Translations under genes and position numbers: made by a program | Source of the DNA: an uncultured bacterium | Lineage (GTDB): Bacteria; Bacillota; Clostridia; Lachnospirales; Lachnospiraceae | Direction of reading: 5' to 3' | Length of the DNA: 63,928 bases | NCBI GenBank assembly: GCA_947567075.1 | Contig: CANOLZ010000002.1 | Location: forward strand, 1-63,928 | Shown here: positions 1 to 8,646 of the stretch, piece by piece | Numbering within the stretch: the first letter of the stretch is position 1 | Layout: each line of letters opens with the position of its first letter | Notes under the pieces: model-generated | Told to the model about the DNA's origin: nothing | The model's database searches: none | Seen by the model: only the letters and a program-made list of their open reading frames with translations

Positions 1-2165
1 CCTTTAATTCCCCAGGAGAAAATCCAATCATATCCTGGATCTGCACTGGGAATTAACAAAATTTTATCTTCCATGTCTTTCATTTCTTCCTGGCTTTCTA
101 ACACTTTTACCTTTCCCCTTGCAATTTTTAAGGTAATGTAATTAGGTTCTGTATCTGGATAGTAAAACTGCCATACATCCCATGGATGAATAATGACTGG
201 AGCCAAGGTAATGGCTTTTGTTATTTTATAAGCTTCCTTTCCCCTTTCAATGGAATGGCAAAAACTATTTTTTTCATCTTTTGTAGATGCATACAATCCT
301 CTCACTGTCTGAATGTCCAAATAGGAACAGTCTTCCTTAGAAAAACCGTATTCCTTTCCTATTTCCCCTATCATTTGAATTGCCTTACTTAAGTTCTTTG
401 TAAATATAAACTTCCCATATTCCCTGCCTTCAATAACCGACTTTATAAAATCCATTAATTCTAGTATATTATCGCTTAGTCCATTCTCCTTTAAAGCTTC
501 TGTCAATGTATGCATTTGTTCTAAAGACAATCGAAAATTTGTTCTTTTCTCTTCTGCCTTCTCTTCTATTTCTTTATTCCAGTCAAAATATAAATCTGGA
601 GCTTCATCATAACGTTTTGAATGTATGTCATAGGTGCCTGGTCTTAAATGACCATATTTTTTTAAGAAAATATCCCTAGGTTGGGTCATAAAGTCTTGAT
701 TCATATTGGAGCTAATCGTGTTTACATCGTTCATAAAAGCCTGGTAATCTTCTTCCTGAAGAATTCCTTTTGTGACCATGGAGCGCAGCATCTGTACAGC
801 AATAAAGGCTGCCCTTGCAAGTCCTGCAAATGGTAAAGTTCCGTATCTTTTACAGTCTTCTAAAAGCCAGTAAACTTTCTCAATGTCCTCCATATCACTG
901 TTAAGTATTTCTTCATATCGGCTTTCTAAAATTTCAATTTTTCCATAATCTTTTCTCCACAAGCCTGTCTGGTGATTTATAATATCATTTGTAACATTTC
1001 TCAAAGAAGAAATAATCTCCTCTACTTCCTCCTTTGTAAATCCATACTCTTTCAATATGGAAATACGTTGAGGTAAATCCAAAGTATAACAGGAAAATAC
1101 AATATCAAATTCTACTTTATCGTGTTTGGAAGGATCTTCTATTAATCGCTCAATATAGTAATTTACCAGCTTTTCACTTATTTTTTCATCTAACTGGGCT
1201 GGGACAAAGGAGTTAAAACTAACTCTCACATCAATATAAGGCAATCCGCAAAAATCTACCATGAGGGGAAAACTTCGCAAATTTCTGTAACCATAATTAT
1301 CTCTTTGATATGCCCAAACACTGTCCGTTATGATTTCCTGATAGAGAGACATAGCCAACGGCTTAGGACGGATTCCAATCATTTCCGCTGGGTTCCAGTC
1401 TGGCATTACTCCATAAATGGTTTTATTGCCACACAGAAAGGGCTTATGAGATTGAGCCCTTTTTATTTTTATTTCAATTCTCTCAAGCTCTCTTCTCTGC
1501 CTTTCATAGTCGAGAGCCTCTCCTGTAATGCACAATGTTCTTACCTGAAAAATGTATAATTTATCTTCTTCTGTTATGGCAAATTCCACGTCTAAGTTTT
1601 CCTGGCCAAACAATTTTTCCAGTTCTTCTAATGTTTTACATAACTTACCCATTTGAGATGGGACATGAACATCATCCCTCCCTTTAAAAAAATAAAAAAG
1701 CTTGTGGGCCTTTCCTGTTCCTGAAGTAATAGAGGAGGTGGAACCTGTTTCATCATAATTGATCACATAATAATTTCCTAATGTACTTGGCTCCATTGTA
1801 AAGGCCACGCCGCATATTTTTACTTGCTCTAACATTGGCTGTACGAGAACTTGGTTTTCCTCATTATTGTCTTCAAAGGATTGAATTACCTGACTCACTG
1901 CCCTTTCAAAAGCTTCTTTTCCCTTAACATCCCCAATGGATTCAAACTTTCCAGCTTGGGATTCTTCTGCTGTATCCTCATTTAAAGCGCTGCTTCGCAC
2001 AATAACCTTTCCATCACCCCATTGTTCCAAAACCCTTTTCCAATAGCAGCTTTTCTCTTCCTTCCACTCTTTAACTGTAAAGGAAATTTGAGGGAGCACT
2101 TCCCCATAAGACAGTTTCCCGTAAAGTTTCTTCAATGTTTCTGCCTTTGTGCCCAATGTAAGCAT
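1..2165 (-). CDS. PEP synthase / pyruvate phosphate dikinase-like protein, C-terminus cut by window edge
   Basis: About 721 N-terminal residues are present, starting at the ATG at 2165; the reading frame stays open to base 1. The first 250 residues look like the ATP-binding (PPDK_N) domain: VRSSALNEDTAEESQAGKFE matches the family's VRSSA...ED...AG signature, and a later DVEFAITEEDKLYIFQVRTL matches the block that ends this domain. The last visible residues, SADPGYDWIFSWGIKG, resemble the start of the swivelling phosphohistidine domain. The family moves phosphate between ATP, a histidine and pyruvate/PEP. It lies 34 bp downstream of the sulfotransferase-like gene at the end of the nonulosonate operon. 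PEP is the co-substrate of NeuB-type synthases, so a supply role is possible, but the middle region (about residues 280-650) is not that of a housekeeping PEP synthase and the substrate is unknown. Confidence 0.72.
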   Translation of the reverse strand, partial: MLTLGTKAETLKKLYGKLSYGEVLPQISFTVKEWKEEKSCYWKRVLEQWGDGKVIVRSSALNEDTAEESQAGKFESIGDVKGKEAFERAVSQVIQSFEDNNEENQVLVQPMLEQVKICGVAFTMEPSTLGNYYVINYDETGSTSSITSGTGKAHKLFYFFKGRDDVHVPSQMGKLCKTLEELEKLFGQENLDVEFAITEEDKLYIFQVRTLCITGEALDYERQRRELERIEIKIKRAQSHKPFLCGNKTIYGVMPDWNPAEMIGIRPKPLAMSLYQEIITDSVWAYQRDNYGYRNLRSFPLMVDFCGLPYIDVRVSFNSFVPAQLDEKISEKLVNYYIERLIEDPSKHDKVEFDIVFSCYTLDLPQRISILKEYGFTKEEVEEIISSLRNVTNDIINHQTGLWRKDYGKIEILESRYEEILNSDMEDIEKVYWLLEDCKRYGTLPFAGLARAAFIAVQMLRSMVTKGILQEEDYQAFMNDVNTISSNMNQDFMTQPRDIFLKKYGHLRPGTYDIHSKRYDEAPDLYFDWNKEIEEKAEEKRTNFRLSLEQMHTLTEALKENGLSDNILELMDFIKSVIEGREYGKFIFTKNLSKAIQMIGEIGKEYGFSKEDCSYLDIQTVRGLYASTKDEKNSFCHSIERGKEAYKITKAITLAPVIIHPWDVWQFYYPDTEPNYITLKIARGKVKVLESQEEMKDMEDKILLIPSADPGYDWIFSWGIK

Positions 2166-2199
2166 TTTTGATCACCTTCTCTCCTTCTTGGCCTATCTC

Positions 2200-3816
2200 T
2201 CAATCCTCTGGCAAAATACATGAATAATATTCTTTCTCTTTCTGGTGGGAATCTATATACTCCAAAAAAAACTCCTTTATCCACTCATTTACATTGTATT
2301 TCTCACTCTCTGTGCCTTTTTCAGAAATAAGCTCCTCCACCAATGTTGCAAATTTAAAATCCTTTTTTAAAAGATCTTTTAATTGTTCCCTGCTAAATTC
2401 TAAAAACTCAGGTACAGAATTTTCATATCCATAAGCTTTTTTAAAGGAAGAGAAGATCATATTCAGCCTTGTTTCATCCCATAAAGTCATAACTTCTGAA
2501 AATCTTACAGGAGCTACAGGAGTTTGATCATTACCTGTAATATATTTGATTCCTTCTGGAGTAAGAGCCGGAAAATAAATCTCAATGCCATTAACCGTTG
2601 TAGATCTTAAAGAATCCGTATAAGGTATGTCTAACCATCTGCATAAACTTTTTAATGTCTCTTCTGGTTGACTCTTTAAATCCTCAAATTTAATAGCCTT
2701 TACATTTTCAAATCCTTTTTTCCTTTCCAGCATAGTTCCCAATTCACTATTTATAATATGAGAAAAAGCCTCTTTTTTCACTGCGGCATTATTCTCCTCT
2801 TTCATAACAAAACGCCTAATCCAGGAATAGCAATGCTGTACAGGTTCTCTAATAATCATTAAATTTTCCACTCTTTTAAATTCATCAGGATTTAAGTGGG
2901 TATACATTGTTGATGCATCGTAATTAGGCAGATGCATATGGTAGAAAATCCAATACTCTATATCTTTTTCCTTTTTCTTTCCTATACAGTTATTGTAAGC
3001 TGCAAAGTATACTTTTAACATATGGGCATAAGACTTTAACTTCCTGTTATCTCCTAACTGAAATTTTAACTGCTGTACAAATGTGGTGGGATCCACATAA
3101 ACATCTTTGATAAATCTCCCCTCTTTATTTACACAATAACCTTGAAACCTATGTTGTCCTACGCAGTACAAGTCTTCATATTCTGAGTGGAGATATCCAA
3201 GCATCTGCGCCGTCATCTCAATAAGAAGCTCGTCCCCTTCTAAATATTGCATTCTATTCACATAGACATTTTCCAGGGTTTCGCTATAAGGCAGACATAA
3301 TATATTTCTATGTCCGTCAAGGAGCTGCTCCAAATAATAACTTCCAGAATTGGACATATTATTAAACAAAATGATGTTTTGGATATCCTCCTGTTTTATG
3401 CTTTCCTCTTTTTCTCTGTCTTCTCCAACTTGCTCCACACTGTCTATATCCAAAAGAAAGACATAATATAGTATACGAAGTTCTGCATTTCTATCATACA
3501 CACCTAGACTTTTTAAACGCTCCACCATATGCTTTTGCTTATTTCTGTCCCAGGAGCCCTTTTTTTTCGTCTCATCAATGCAAACAATATAAACTGCATC
3601 TGGGTACTTTTCCACTCCTTCTTCTAAGGAGTATACAGGAAGGTCGTTTTTTTTCTGATTCCACTTTTTTGGATTATCGTCACAGTAACAGTTGGGGGTT
3701 ATTCCCAAATTTTGAAATACTTTATAAGCTACTTCTCCCCAATAACCAGCTCCATAGAGACATAATCCTCTCTTTTTTCCTTGTTTTACACTCTCTAAAA
3801 TACTTCTATGCCACAT
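2200..3816 (-). CDS. Rossmann domain fused to a sulfotransferase-like domain
   Basis: The protein has 538 residues. Residues 17-80 form a nucleotide-binding-like domain (LCLYGAGYWGEVAYKVFQNL, then a CDDNPKKW segment), as seen at the N-terminus of PglD-like and other sugar-modifying proteins. From residue 148 a second domain begins with NNMSNSGSYYLEQLLDGHRN, which resembles the 5'-phosphosulfate-binding loop of sulfotransferases. At 319-335, LMIIREPVQHCYSWIRR matches the 3'-phosphate-binding motif (R-x-P then S and R). Sulfotransferases move sulfate from PAPS to a hydroxyl or amine, here perhaps on the flagellar glycan or a sugar precursor. It sits between the LegC-like aminotransferase gene and the PEP-synthase-like gene with 33-34 bp gaps, so it is probably in the same operon. 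The function is inferred from two motifs only. Confidence 0.55.
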   Translation of the reverse strand: MWHRSILESVKQGKKRGLCLYGAGYWGEVAYKVFQNLGITPNCYCDDNPKKWNQKKNDLPVYSLEEGVEKYPDAVYIVCIDETKKKGSWDRNKQKHMVERLKSLGVYDRNAELRILYYVFLLDIDSVEQVGEDREKEESIKQEDIQNIILFNNMSNSGSYYLEQLLDGHRNILCLPYSETLENVYVNRMQYLEGDELLIEMTAQMLGYLHSEYEDLYCVGQHRFQGYCVNKEGRFIKDVYVDPTTFVQQLKFQLGDNRKLKSYAHMLKVYFAAYNNCIGKKKEKDIEYWIFYHMHLPNYDASTMYTHLNPDEFKRVENLMIIREPVQHCYSWIRRFVMKEENNAAVKKEAFSHIINSELGTMLERKKGFENVKAIKFEDLKSQPEETLKSLCRWLDIPYTDSLRSTTVNGIEIYFPALTPEGIKYITGNDQTPVAPVRFSEVMTLWDETRLNMIFSSFKKAYGYENSVPEFLEFSREQLKDLLKKDFKFATLVEELISEKGTESEKYNVNEWIKEFFLEYIDSHQKEKEYYSCILPED

Positions 3817-3849
3817 ATCTTTTCACAACTCTTTCTTCTTAATGGTCTT

Positions 3850-4989
3850 TTATCCCTTCAATATGTTTTTTAAAGTAGTAACAACATACTCTAGTTCCTC
3901 ATCCCGAATACCAGTGGAGCTAGGCAGGGTTAGTATTTCTTCCCAAATCCTTTCTGACACGGGCATATTGGACCTTTCTGCCTCTTTGTAAGGTTTTTGC
4001 AAATGGACTGGCTTCCAGAAGGTTCTTGCCTCAATATCTTTCTCCTTTAAAGCAGTACATATATCTTTTACCTTATATTTCTTTCCTAAGACAACACCTG
4101 AAAACCAGCATGCACTCTCTGCCCAGTCTTCATCCGGAAAAAGGGAAACCTCTTTTATATCTTTTAACTGGCTGTTATAGTAGTTTCGAATCCTTCTCTT
4201 TTTGTCTACGAATTCATAAACCCTCTCTAGCTGGGCACAGCCTACTGCTGCCTGCAAATTGGTCATTCGATTGTTATAGCCAACCATGTCATGTTCATAG
4301 TCTATACCACATCTTGCTGTTGTAGCCAGATGTCTAGCCCTTTCTATAAGCTCTTTATTGTCGCTCACAATGGCTCCCCCGCCACCACATGTTATTGTTT
4401 TGTTTCCATTAAAAGAAAAAACTGTGGCATCAGCAATCTTTCCTATATTACCCCCCTTATATTTTGCTCCTATGGCTGCTGCCCCATCAGCAATAAGGGG
4501 CAGGTGATATTTTTCCCCAATCTCCTTTAGCCTGTCCATCTTTGCGGGAAGTCCTAAAGTATATACAGGCATAATGGCCGCCACCCTTTTACCTGTTTCC
4601 TTATGATAGCACTGACCATTTTTAGAAAATGTCTTCTCTTCCAATTCCTTTTCTAATACAGAAGGATCCATGGTCCAGGATGTTTCTGAAACGTCAATAA
4701 GCCAAGGCTCTGCTCCACAGTGGGCAACTGCATTAGCCGTTGCAATAAAAGTAAAGGACGGAATACAGACCAGTTCTCCCCTCTCAACCCCCCATGCCCG
4801 TAAAGCCATATGGAGACCTGCTGTCCCTGACGATACAGCCGTTGCATACTTTGCCTCTACAACATCTGCCACACCTTGTTCCAGCCTTGTCACAAAGGCT
4901 CCAACGGAAGATACAAAGGTGGTGTCAATACATTCGTTTAAATATTTTCTCTCATTTCCCGTCAAATTCGGTTCTGCTAAAAAAATCAT
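3850..4989 (-). CDS. legC: LegC-type PLP-dependent sugar aminotransferase (DegT/DnrJ/EryC1/StrS family)
   Basis: This 379-residue fold type I aminotransferase has family length. It reads FVSSVGAFV near residue 25, SSGTAGLHMALRAWGV for cofactor phosphate binding, ADGAAAIGAKYKG, and SFNGNKTITCGGGGAIV with the lysine that should hold PLP. The C-terminal ARTFWKPVHLQKPY is typical of the LegC group, which aminates C4 of a 4-keto-6-deoxy nucleotide sugar using glutamate. The start overlaps the end of the upstream dehydratase gene by 4 bp (ATGA), suggesting translational coupling. LegG, LegI, NeuD and PtmE-like genes nearby support a legionaminic-acid-like pathway. Related enzymes for other amino sugars cannot be excluded. 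Confidence 0.8.
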   Translation of the reverse strand: MIFLAEPNLTGNERKYLNECIDTTFVSSVGAFVTRLEQGVADVVEAKYATAVSSGTAGLHMALRAWGVERGELVCIPSFTFIATANAVAHCGAEPWLIDVSETSWTMDPSVLEKELEEKTFSKNGQCYHKETGKRVAAIMPVYTLGLPAKMDRLKEIGEKYHLPLIADGAAAIGAKYKGGNIGKIADATVFSFNGNKTITCGGGGAIVSDNKELIERARHLATTARCGIDYEHDMVGYNNRMTNLQAAVGCAQLERVYEFVDKKRRIRNYYNSQLKDIKEVSLFPDEDWAESACWFSGVVLGKKYKVKDICTALKEKDIEARTFWKPVHLQKPYKEAERSNMPVSERIWEEILTLPSSTGIRDEELEYVVTTLKNILKG

Positions 4990-5975
4990 TTTGCTCCTCT
5001 CTCTGCCCCACTAAATATATTCTCTTTATACCATTCAAAAGTCTTCTTAACTCCCTCCTCTAGAGAAACTTTTGGGGTAAATTCAATACATTCCTTTGTC
5101 TTTTCCATATTGGGGCATCTACGTTCAGGGGAACCTGATGTGTTTTCCATATTTTGAACTTCATAAGGTTTTTCCACTGCTTTCAAAATAATCTCAGCTA
5201 AAGCCTCCATAGCTATTTCTGGCTCTTGATTTCCCACATTATAAGCCTGTCCCAGAGATTTTGGGCTTTCCGCCAGCAATCTTATCATTTCCACTGCATC
5301 AGAAATATAACAAAAGGTTCTTTTATGGGTAGGAGAAAAAACTTCCAGCTTTCCTTTTCCTTCATCAAACCAAGCCTTTCTTAAAAGCTCTGGAATCACA
5401 TGGGACATTCCCATTCTAGGTCCATAAAAATTATGAGGGCGTATAATTGTGAAAGGCAGCCTGCTCTGATTCATCACAGCCTCTCCGTATATTTTTGATA
5501 ACATATAAGAGGTTCTTGGATGTTCTAAAGGAGTCAACGTTAGGGGAGTACTTTCTGGAGTTGGAATTTCCATATGAAAATATTGAAGTGTCCCTCCATA
5601 AACTTCACTTGTAGAAGCAAAGACAAACCTTTTTAACTGGGTCTGTTTTTTTGCAAAATCAATGGCGTTAAATAAAAGAACCATATTATTTCTTAATACT
5701 TCATCTGGTTTATTTAGTACATTTTGCACCCCTATAATGGCTGCTAAATGATAAATGTAATCATACTCTCCTTTTAATTTTTCAAAGCTTGCACTGTCTT
5801 GTAAATCTAAAGACAGTAATGTAACCTTATTATTTTTCTCTAATTCTTCCAGATTGGAATCTTTTACGCCTCGTTCAAAATTATCCACCAATGTAATCTC
5901 ATACTGATGATCCAGCAAGTCTTTTGCCAGATGATATCCAATAAACCCAGCTCCTCCTGTAATTAATGCTCTCAA
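4986..5975 (-). CDS. NAD-dependent extended SDR, nucleotide-sugar dehydratase/decarboxylase-like (LegB candidate)
   Basis: This 329-residue protein begins with the NAD-binding motif GGAGFIG and has STSEVYG and SYMLSKIYGE (the catalytic Y-x3-K). It also has RPHNFYGPRMG and a C-terminal ERRCPNMEKTKE block of the kind found in UDP-glucuronate decarboxylase and dTDP-glucose 4,6-dehydratase relatives. Position suggests it supplies the 4-keto sugar for the overlapping LegC-like aminotransferase, so it is the LegB candidate. However, the EVYG-to-YxxxK segment is longer than I expect for LegB, and the gene overlaps a UDP-sugar dehydrogenase gene, so acting on an oxidised (uronic) sugar is a real alternative. 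Both ends overlap neighbours by 4 bp. Confidence 0.7.
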   Translation of the reverse strand: MRALITGGAGFIGYHLAKDLLDHQYEITLVDNFERGVKDSNLEELEKNNKVTLLSLDLQDSASFEKLKGEYDYIYHLAAIIGVQNVLNKPDEVLRNNMVLLFNAIDFAKKQTQLKRFVFASTSEVYGGTLQYFHMEIPTPESTPLTLTPLEHPRTSYMLSKIYGEAVMNQSRLPFTIIRPHNFYGPRMGMSHVIPELLRKAWFDEGKGKLEVFSPTHKRTFCYISDAVEMIRLLAESPKSLGQAYNVGNQEPEIAMEALAEIILKAVEKPYEVQNMENTSGSPERRCPNMEKTKECIEFTPKVSLEEGVKKTFEWYKENIFSGAERGAK

Positions 5976-7378
5976 ACTCTATGCCCTCCTCTTCCAATTC
6001 CTGCAAACTTATAGTGTCCATGGCTTATATCTTGAATTTGCTTATTCGTCAATACTCGATTTGCATCAAATATTAATATATTATTCTCGCCAATCCAGCT
6101 CTTTAAATCTATCTGGGCATACTCCTTATGGGCAACTGTAAAAACAACTGCATCAAACCCATCACTTGGAGGTATTTCCTTCCTAACTTTTATTCCCATT
6201 TCCCTCCATTCACTTACAAGGGGATCTTGAAAGGTCAGTTCTCCCTCTCTTCTCATTGCTTCCCTGGCAAAAATTTCTGTTGGTGAATATCTAGTGTCAC
6301 CCACATCTTGACGATAGCTTACTCCAAGGACTAATATTTTTTTCCCTAAGAGACTTCCTCCTAAAAGTTCTTGTATTTTATCTAAAGATACAATCGGCAT
6401 TTCATTGTTCATCTCCACTGCTTTCGTGCAAAAGGGAAATTCTAATCCTGAAAGTTCTAAAATGTCTTTTGCGCCTAGGGCTGCAAAAAAGGGATCTTTT
6501 GTAAGACAGTATCCCCCAACTCCAAATCCTGGCTGTCGAATATTGGAATGGGTTGGTCTCATTCGAATAGCATCTACTACTTCAAACAAATCAAATTCTG
6601 CCTTTTCTGAAAAGCGTCCCCACTCTTCCATAAATGCTATCGTAACAGCCCGATAAGAGTTCTCTAATACCTTTGCCGTCTCTGAGGCAGTTGTACAAGA
6701 TAATCTTGTCAGTGGATATTTTTCTACATGAATTACATTGGATAGAAATTCTTCGCACATATTTGCTGATTTATCATTAATGCCTGCAAACACTCTCCAA
6801 TAATTTACAATAGAGTTATAATAATCTGCTCCTGGCATAACTCTTTCGTAAGAATGGGCTAATAAAACCTCTTCCTTTTCTATCCCTCTTTTCTTAAATT
6901 CTTCCTCTAAAATTGGTTTAATTACCTTTTCACAAGTTCCTGGTGGAACTGTTGTTTCTATAATTAAAAGGCTGCCCTTTTTCATTTTACTTCCTATTGT
7001 GTGCATTGCCTCTTTATACATTTTCAAATTTAAGTACGGCTCTTTATCTTCTTTATAGCTTACGTCAAGATTAATATCGCTTAAAATAATGTCTGCTTCT
7101 CCAAACCATTGGGAATCTGTTGTTGCCAGCATATTTTTGTTTTTAACACATTCTTTGTGAGCTCTGCTCAGTTCTTCATCTACATTTTCAAAGGGAAAGA
7201 TCCCTTTATTCATAGCATTTGTCTTTTCTATTCCTTGCTCGTTTGGCAATTCTATGCCGATTACATTGTATATGGGCTCGCCTTTTTTATTTTTTGCATT
7301 TGCTACTGCAATTGCCATTGCTGCCCCCACAAATCCTAAGCCTTGTATGCAAACTAATGGTCTCTCTGTGCTAAACAC
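5972..7378 (-). CDS. UDP-glucose/UDP-HexNAc 6-dehydrogenase family protein
   Basis: This 468-residue protein has the three-part layout of nucleotide-sugar dehydrogenases. An N-terminal NAD domain (CIQGLGFVGAAMAIAVANA) has the ETTVPPGTCEKV turn; a central dimerisation helix carries SETAKVLENSYRAV; the C-terminal sugar-nucleotide domain has GKKILVLGVSYRQDVGDTRYSPT. The catalytic cysteine is visible as C291 in GFGVGGYCLTKDP. These enzymes oxidise C6 of UDP-glucose, UDP-GlcNAc or UDP-ManNAc to a uronic acid with two NAD+. RVMPGADYY points to the UDP-HexNAc branch, but not decisively. It overlaps its neighbours by 4 and 8 bp. A dehydrogenase is not part of the textbook legionaminate route, so the cluster may make a second sugar or an oxidised variant. 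Confidence 0.85.
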   Translation of the reverse strand: MFSTERPLVCIQGLGFVGAAMAIAVANAKNKKGEPIYNVIGIELPNEQGIEKTNAMNKGIFPFENVDEELSRAHKECVKNKNMLATTDSQWFGEADIILSDINLDVSYKEDKEPYLNLKMYKEAMHTIGSKMKKGSLLIIETTVPPGTCEKVIKPILEEEFKKRGIEKEEVLLAHSYERVMPGADYYNSIVNYWRVFAGINDKSANMCEEFLSNVIHVEKYPLTRLSCTTASETAKVLENSYRAVTIAFMEEWGRFSEKAEFDLFEVVDAIRMRPTHSNIRQPGFGVGGYCLTKDPFFAALGAKDILELSGLEFPFCTKAVEMNNEMPIVSLDKIQELLGGSLLGKKILVLGVSYRQDVGDTRYSPTEIFAREAMRREGELTFQDPLVSEWREMGIKVRKEIPPSDGFDAVVFTVAHKEYAQIDLKSWIGENNILIFDANRVLTNKQIQDISHGHYKFAGIGRGGHRV

Positions 7379-8552
7379 TTTCTTTCCCTCCTATATCGTA
7401 AAAGGTTTTCTTTAAATCAATAGAGCCCTCTGACATAAATTTATCAATCTTATCAGCAATTTTATCTGTTGCTTGTCCCTCCCCATAAGGGTTTACAGCA
7501 GTGGAAGCAAGTTCTTTAAATTCCTTTGACAATGCTTTTTTCATGGCCTTTACAATTTCCTGTCTGTCTGCTATACAATTGATTACACTGGATGCTTGTA
7601 TCCTCCCCTTTTGTCTGTCACCAATATTTACTGTGGGAATCTGAAAGGAGGGAACTTCTAGTATACCACTGCTAGAGTTACCTACAACCATTTCTGCACC
7701 TCTTACTGCATTTAAATATTTTGTCATTCCTAGGGAATCAAAAAGAGCTGTATGGGGAGTATCCTCCACATATTTCTCCAACAGTTGATTCATTTTTCTT
7801 CCCCCTTCGTCTGCATTGGACTTTGTTATAATAAAATTCATTTGGGGAAATTCCTGTAAGGCTAATAAAAGCTCTTTCATCTGGCCTTCTCCAGTTCCCT
7901 CTTCCAATGTCACTGGATGAAAAGTCACAACTCCATATGGCGTCTCTTTGTTCCATGAAAGATTTAACTGGTTAAATAATTCTTCTTTTGACATTTTTTT
8001 TAAATGAACAATATTCTCTACACCCAGTCCCCCTACATTGAACACCCTATTGGGATCTTCTCCCAATTGGATAACCCTTCTTCTATATTCCTCGCAACTT
8101 GTAAAATGTAAATAACTCATTTTAGAGACGGCATGTCTTATACATTCGTCAATAGCTCCTTCTGTCGTCTCCCCTCCATGAAGGTGGACAATGGGAATTC
8201 TCTCGTTCATAGCAGCTATACAAACTGCCAATGTCTCAAATCGATCCCCTAATACAATTAACATTTTTGGATTGGAAGCGGCAAAATAATCTGCAAATTT
8301 TATAATAGCTTCAGCCATTGCCTGGGAAACGCCCCCTGCTGTATCTTCCTTAGATAAAATAGGAATTTTTGTATCAACCTTAAATCCATCTTCCTCAATT
8401 TCTTTTAATGTATATCCAAAAGAGGAAGATAAATGCATGCCTGTAACAGCAATTCGAACATCATATTCCTTTTCTATGAGCTTTCCAATTAATCTTTTTA
8501 GCAAACCATATTCTGCCCTTGTGGCTGTCATAACGCAAATTTTTTCTCTCAT
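7371..8552 (-). CDS. legG: Hydrolysing UDP-sugar 2-epimerase, NeuC/LegG type
   Basis: The protein opens with REKICVMTATRAEYGLLKRL, the usual start of NeuC/LegG. It has VLGDRFETLAVCIAAMNERI, HLHGGETTEGAIDECIRHAV, and VGNSSSGILEVP near the C-terminus. The family removes UDP and epimerises C2 to release free ManNAc-like sugar (2,4-diacetamido-2,4,6-trideoxymannose in the legionaminate route) for condensation with PEP. I place the start at 8552: a GGGGGATG stretch lies 6-13 bp before it, and it matches family N-termini. An in-frame ATG at 8567 adds only MGDEV. It ends 8 bp inside the dehydrogenase gene. Confidence 0.85.
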   Translation of the reverse strand: MREKICVMTATRAEYGLLKRLIGKLIEKEYDVRIAVTGMHLSSSFGYTLKEIEEDGFKVDTKIPILSKEDTAGGVSQAMAEAIIKFADYFAASNPKMLIVLGDRFETLAVCIAAMNERIPIVHLHGGETTEGAIDECIRHAVSKMSYLHFTSCEEYRRRVIQLGEDPNRVFNVGGLGVENIVHLKKMSKEELFNQLNLSWNKETPYGVVTFHPVTLEEGTGEGQMKELLLALQEFPQMNFIITKSNADEGGRKMNQLLEKYVEDTPHTALFDSLGMTKYLNAVRGAEMVVGNSSSGILEVPSFQIPTVNIGDRQKGRIQASSVINCIADRQEIVKAMKKALSKEFKELASTAVNPYGEGQATDKIADKIDKFMSEGSIDLKKTFYDIGGKESV

Positions 8553-8644
8553 CACTTCATCCCCCATTCTTTGCCCAGCCTAGGAAGTTAGGAGCAAGTA
8601 CAATCGCCCTAAGACGCTAGGTAACATGCTCTGCAAACTACCAA
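8553..8644 (-). other. Spacer between legI and legG with a possible hairpin
   Basis: Most junctions in this operon overlap or are short, but about 94 bp lie between the legI stop (8647) and the preferred legG start (8552). On the minus strand an imperfect hairpin can be drawn: an outer CCTAG/CTAGG stem, a mismatched 4-nt step, then TTAGG/CCTAA closing a loop of about 15 nt. There is no T run, so it is not a simple terminator. It could be an mRNA processing or stability element; this is only inference. Confidence 0.3.
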
Positions 8645-8646
8645 TA

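Noticed and set aside
4670-5063. Plus-strand open frames of 114 and 89 codons in the LegC/LegB region
   Set aside because: They lie opposite strongly conserved LegC and LegB coding sequence, have no ribosome site and give low-complexity translations.
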